Source of the DNA: DATKMP01 sp035541775
GTDB taxonomy: Bacteria; Bacteroidota; Ignavibacteria; UBA10030
Length of the DNA stretch: 6,508 bases
Direction: 5' to 3'
NCBI GenBank assembly: GCA_035541775.1
Contig: DATKMP010000303.1
Span: 1 to 6,508 of the forward strand
How positions within the stretch are numbered: the first letter of the stretch is position 1; the number at the start of each line of letters is the position of its first letter. Below the pieces are notes generated by a model. The model was not told the DNA's origin. It was given only the letters and a program-made list of their open reading frames with translations, and did no database searches. Shown here piece by piece: positions 5,345 to 6,508 of the stretch. The position numbers and the translations under genes are program-made.

Positions 5345-6508
5345 ATGGCCGCACAATCAGTTCCAACATCGGAAGAACTTTTAGCTCAAATCGAAAAACA
5401 CCAAATCAAATTTATTGATTTGCAGTTTACCGATATTAACGGAGCCGTGAAAAATGTTACGATTCCAACGCCGGAGCTTTCGGCAACTTTAAATCATGGC
5501 ATCTGGTTCGACGGCTCGTCGATTGAAGGATTTGCACGCGTTGCTGAAAGCGATATGTATCTTGTCCCCGATACATCGACATTTGCCGTTCAGCCATGGC
5601 TCAGCAGCAATGAAGCAAGTGCACGATTGATTTGCAACGTATTTACTCCTGACGGCAATCCATTCCTCGGCGACCCGCGTGCTGTATTGGCTCGTGTGAT
5701 CGCTGAAGCGGAAACTATGGGCTTCACTTATAATGCCGGCCCGGAGTTAGAATTTTTTCTGTTAAAACCGAATTCCGATGGAACCCTTGTTCCAGTGCGT
5801 CCGCAAGATAACGCAAGCTATTTCGACCAACCGACGGATCTTATTGCCGCTGGATTGTGGAGACAAATGGCGGAAGTGCTGACCGCGTTCGGCATTGAAA
5901 CAGAAGCGATGCATCATGAAGTCGCGACGGGACAGCACGAAATCGATTTCCGCTATTCCAACGCCTTGAAGACAGCCGATAACATTGTTTCGTTTCGAGT
6001 CATTCTCAAAATCCTCGCTCAGCAAAAAGGTTTATATGCGACCTTCATGCCGAAAATTGCTCGCGATTTGAGCGGCAACGGTTTGCACGTGCACCAAAGC
6101 TTAAGTTACAAAGCCAATGGATCAAATGCATTTTCCGATCCTGGCGATTCGCATGGACTTTCAAAGATCGCAAAACATTTTATTGCTGGCCAGCTTGCTC
6201 ATGCGCGCGGCATGTGTGCGATGCTGGCACCATTAGTCAATTCTTATAAACGATTGGTGCGGGGCTATGAAGCGCCCGTTACTATCAGCTGGGGAAGAAT
6301 TAATCGTTCCGCACTTATCCGAATTCCCAGAGCACATTCAACGGAATCTACACGCATTGAATTGCGTTGCCCCGATCCAAGTTGCAACCCGTACTTAGCG
6401 TTTGCCGTAATGCTCGCTGCGGGATTGGATGGCATTCGTAAAGAATTAACCGTCCCGGATGCAGCAGAAGAAAATGTTTATCTTGTTGCCGATGCTAAAC
6501 GCAGTTCT
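5345..6508 (+). CDS. glnA: Glutamine synthetase type I (3' truncated by the window)
   Basis: It catalyses ATP-dependent amidation of glutamate with ammonium to glutamine, as a cytoplasmic dodecamer. The frame runs from ATG 5345 for 388 codons without a stop to the right edge; the family is usually about 440-470 residues, so most of the enzyme is present. Visible motifs: the N-terminal beta-grasp part with FDGSSIEGF (55-63), where Asp56 matches the ammonium-site Asp; GPELEFFL (132-139) with metal Glu134/136; HHEVATGQHEID (190-201); GNGLHVHQS (244-252) with His248; NSYKRLVRGYEAP (299-311) with Arg303 and flap Glu309; NRSALIRIP (320-328); and IELRCPDPSCNPYLAF (338-353). The adenylylation motif NLYDLP is absent (ENVYLVAD instead), and Arg65 matches the feedback Arg of Bacillus-type enzymes, so it resembles the GSI-alpha class. 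Pro in the flap LVPGYEAP is replaced by Arg306. No Shine-Dalgarno precedes it; translation probably depends on the abutting kinase gene. Confidence 0.97.
   Translation, partial: MAAQSVPTSEELLAQIEKHQIKFIDLQFTDINGAVKNVTIPTPELSATLNHGIWFDGSSIEGFARVAESDMYLVPDTSTFAVQPWLSSNEASARLICNVFTPDGNPFLGDPRAVLARVIAEAETMGFTYNAGPELEFFLLKPNSDGTLVPVRPQDNASYFDQPTDLIAAGLWRQMAEVLTAFGIETEAMHHEVATGQHEIDFRYSNALKTADNIVSFRVILKILAQQKGLYATFMPKIARDLSGNGLHVHQSLSYKANGSNAFSDPGDSHGLSKIAKHFIAGQLAHARGMCAMLAPLVNSYKRLVRGYEAPVTISWGRINRSALIRIPRAHSTESTRIELRCPDPSCNPYLAFAVMLAAGLDGIRKELTVPDAAEENVYLVADAKRSS

Noticed and set aside
1..6508. CRISPR array, tRNA or rRNA genes, insertion sequences, phage or defence genes
   Set aside because: No repeated spacer pattern, no tRNA-like fold, no transposase or terminal repeats; all coding content is explained by the listed genes.

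Overview
The window is a chromosome-like stretch of moderate GC content (judged by eye), with every gene on the + strand. It holds one gene tail, four complete genes and one gene running off the right edge. It suggests a Gram-negative bacterium of the Bacteroidota/Chlorobi/Ignavibacteria (FCB) neighbourhood. The reasons are an outer-membrane barrel of the OmpL-like porin-2 (BBP2) type, a signal peptide whose likely cut site leaves Gln at +1 (common in that group), and A-rich gene leaders. Good Shine-Dalgarno sites before two genes fit Ignavibacteria-like lineages better than classical Bacteroidetes. This placement is an inference; no rRNA or other marker is present.

Layout. Bases 1-243 hold the C-terminal end of an unrecognised protein. 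Bases 244-607 are non-coding. They contain a near-consensus sigma70-type promoter (399-426) whose -10 element lies inside a perfect 10+1+10 bp palindrome (415-435), a likely operator, followed by a leader of about 170 nt. The promoter serves an outer-membrane barrel protein (608-1687) and, 42 nt later, an APC-superfamily amino-acid permease (1730-3259). A 13-bp-stem hairpin (3292-3323) then probably ends or attenuates that unit.

A second block follows: a PP2C-type Ser/Thr phosphatase (3345-4181), a membrane-anchored Hanks-type Ser/Thr kinase (about 4355-5344), and glutamine synthetase glnA (5345 to beyond the edge). The kinase stop codon directly abuts the glnA start codon, and glnA has no good ribosome-binding site of its own, so the two look translationally coupled.

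How the genes may work together (inference). The barrel and permease could bring amino acids or related nitrogen compounds across the outer and inner membranes. Glutamine synthetase makes glutamine from glutamate and ammonium. The phosphatase and kinase form a classic reversible phosphorylation pair placed between uptake and assimilation genes, which raises the possibility that nitrogen metabolism is under Ser/Thr phosphorylation control. Each family is well known. The least explained points are the kinase-glnA coupling, the operator-like palindrome and the small reading frame that overlaps the kinase start.
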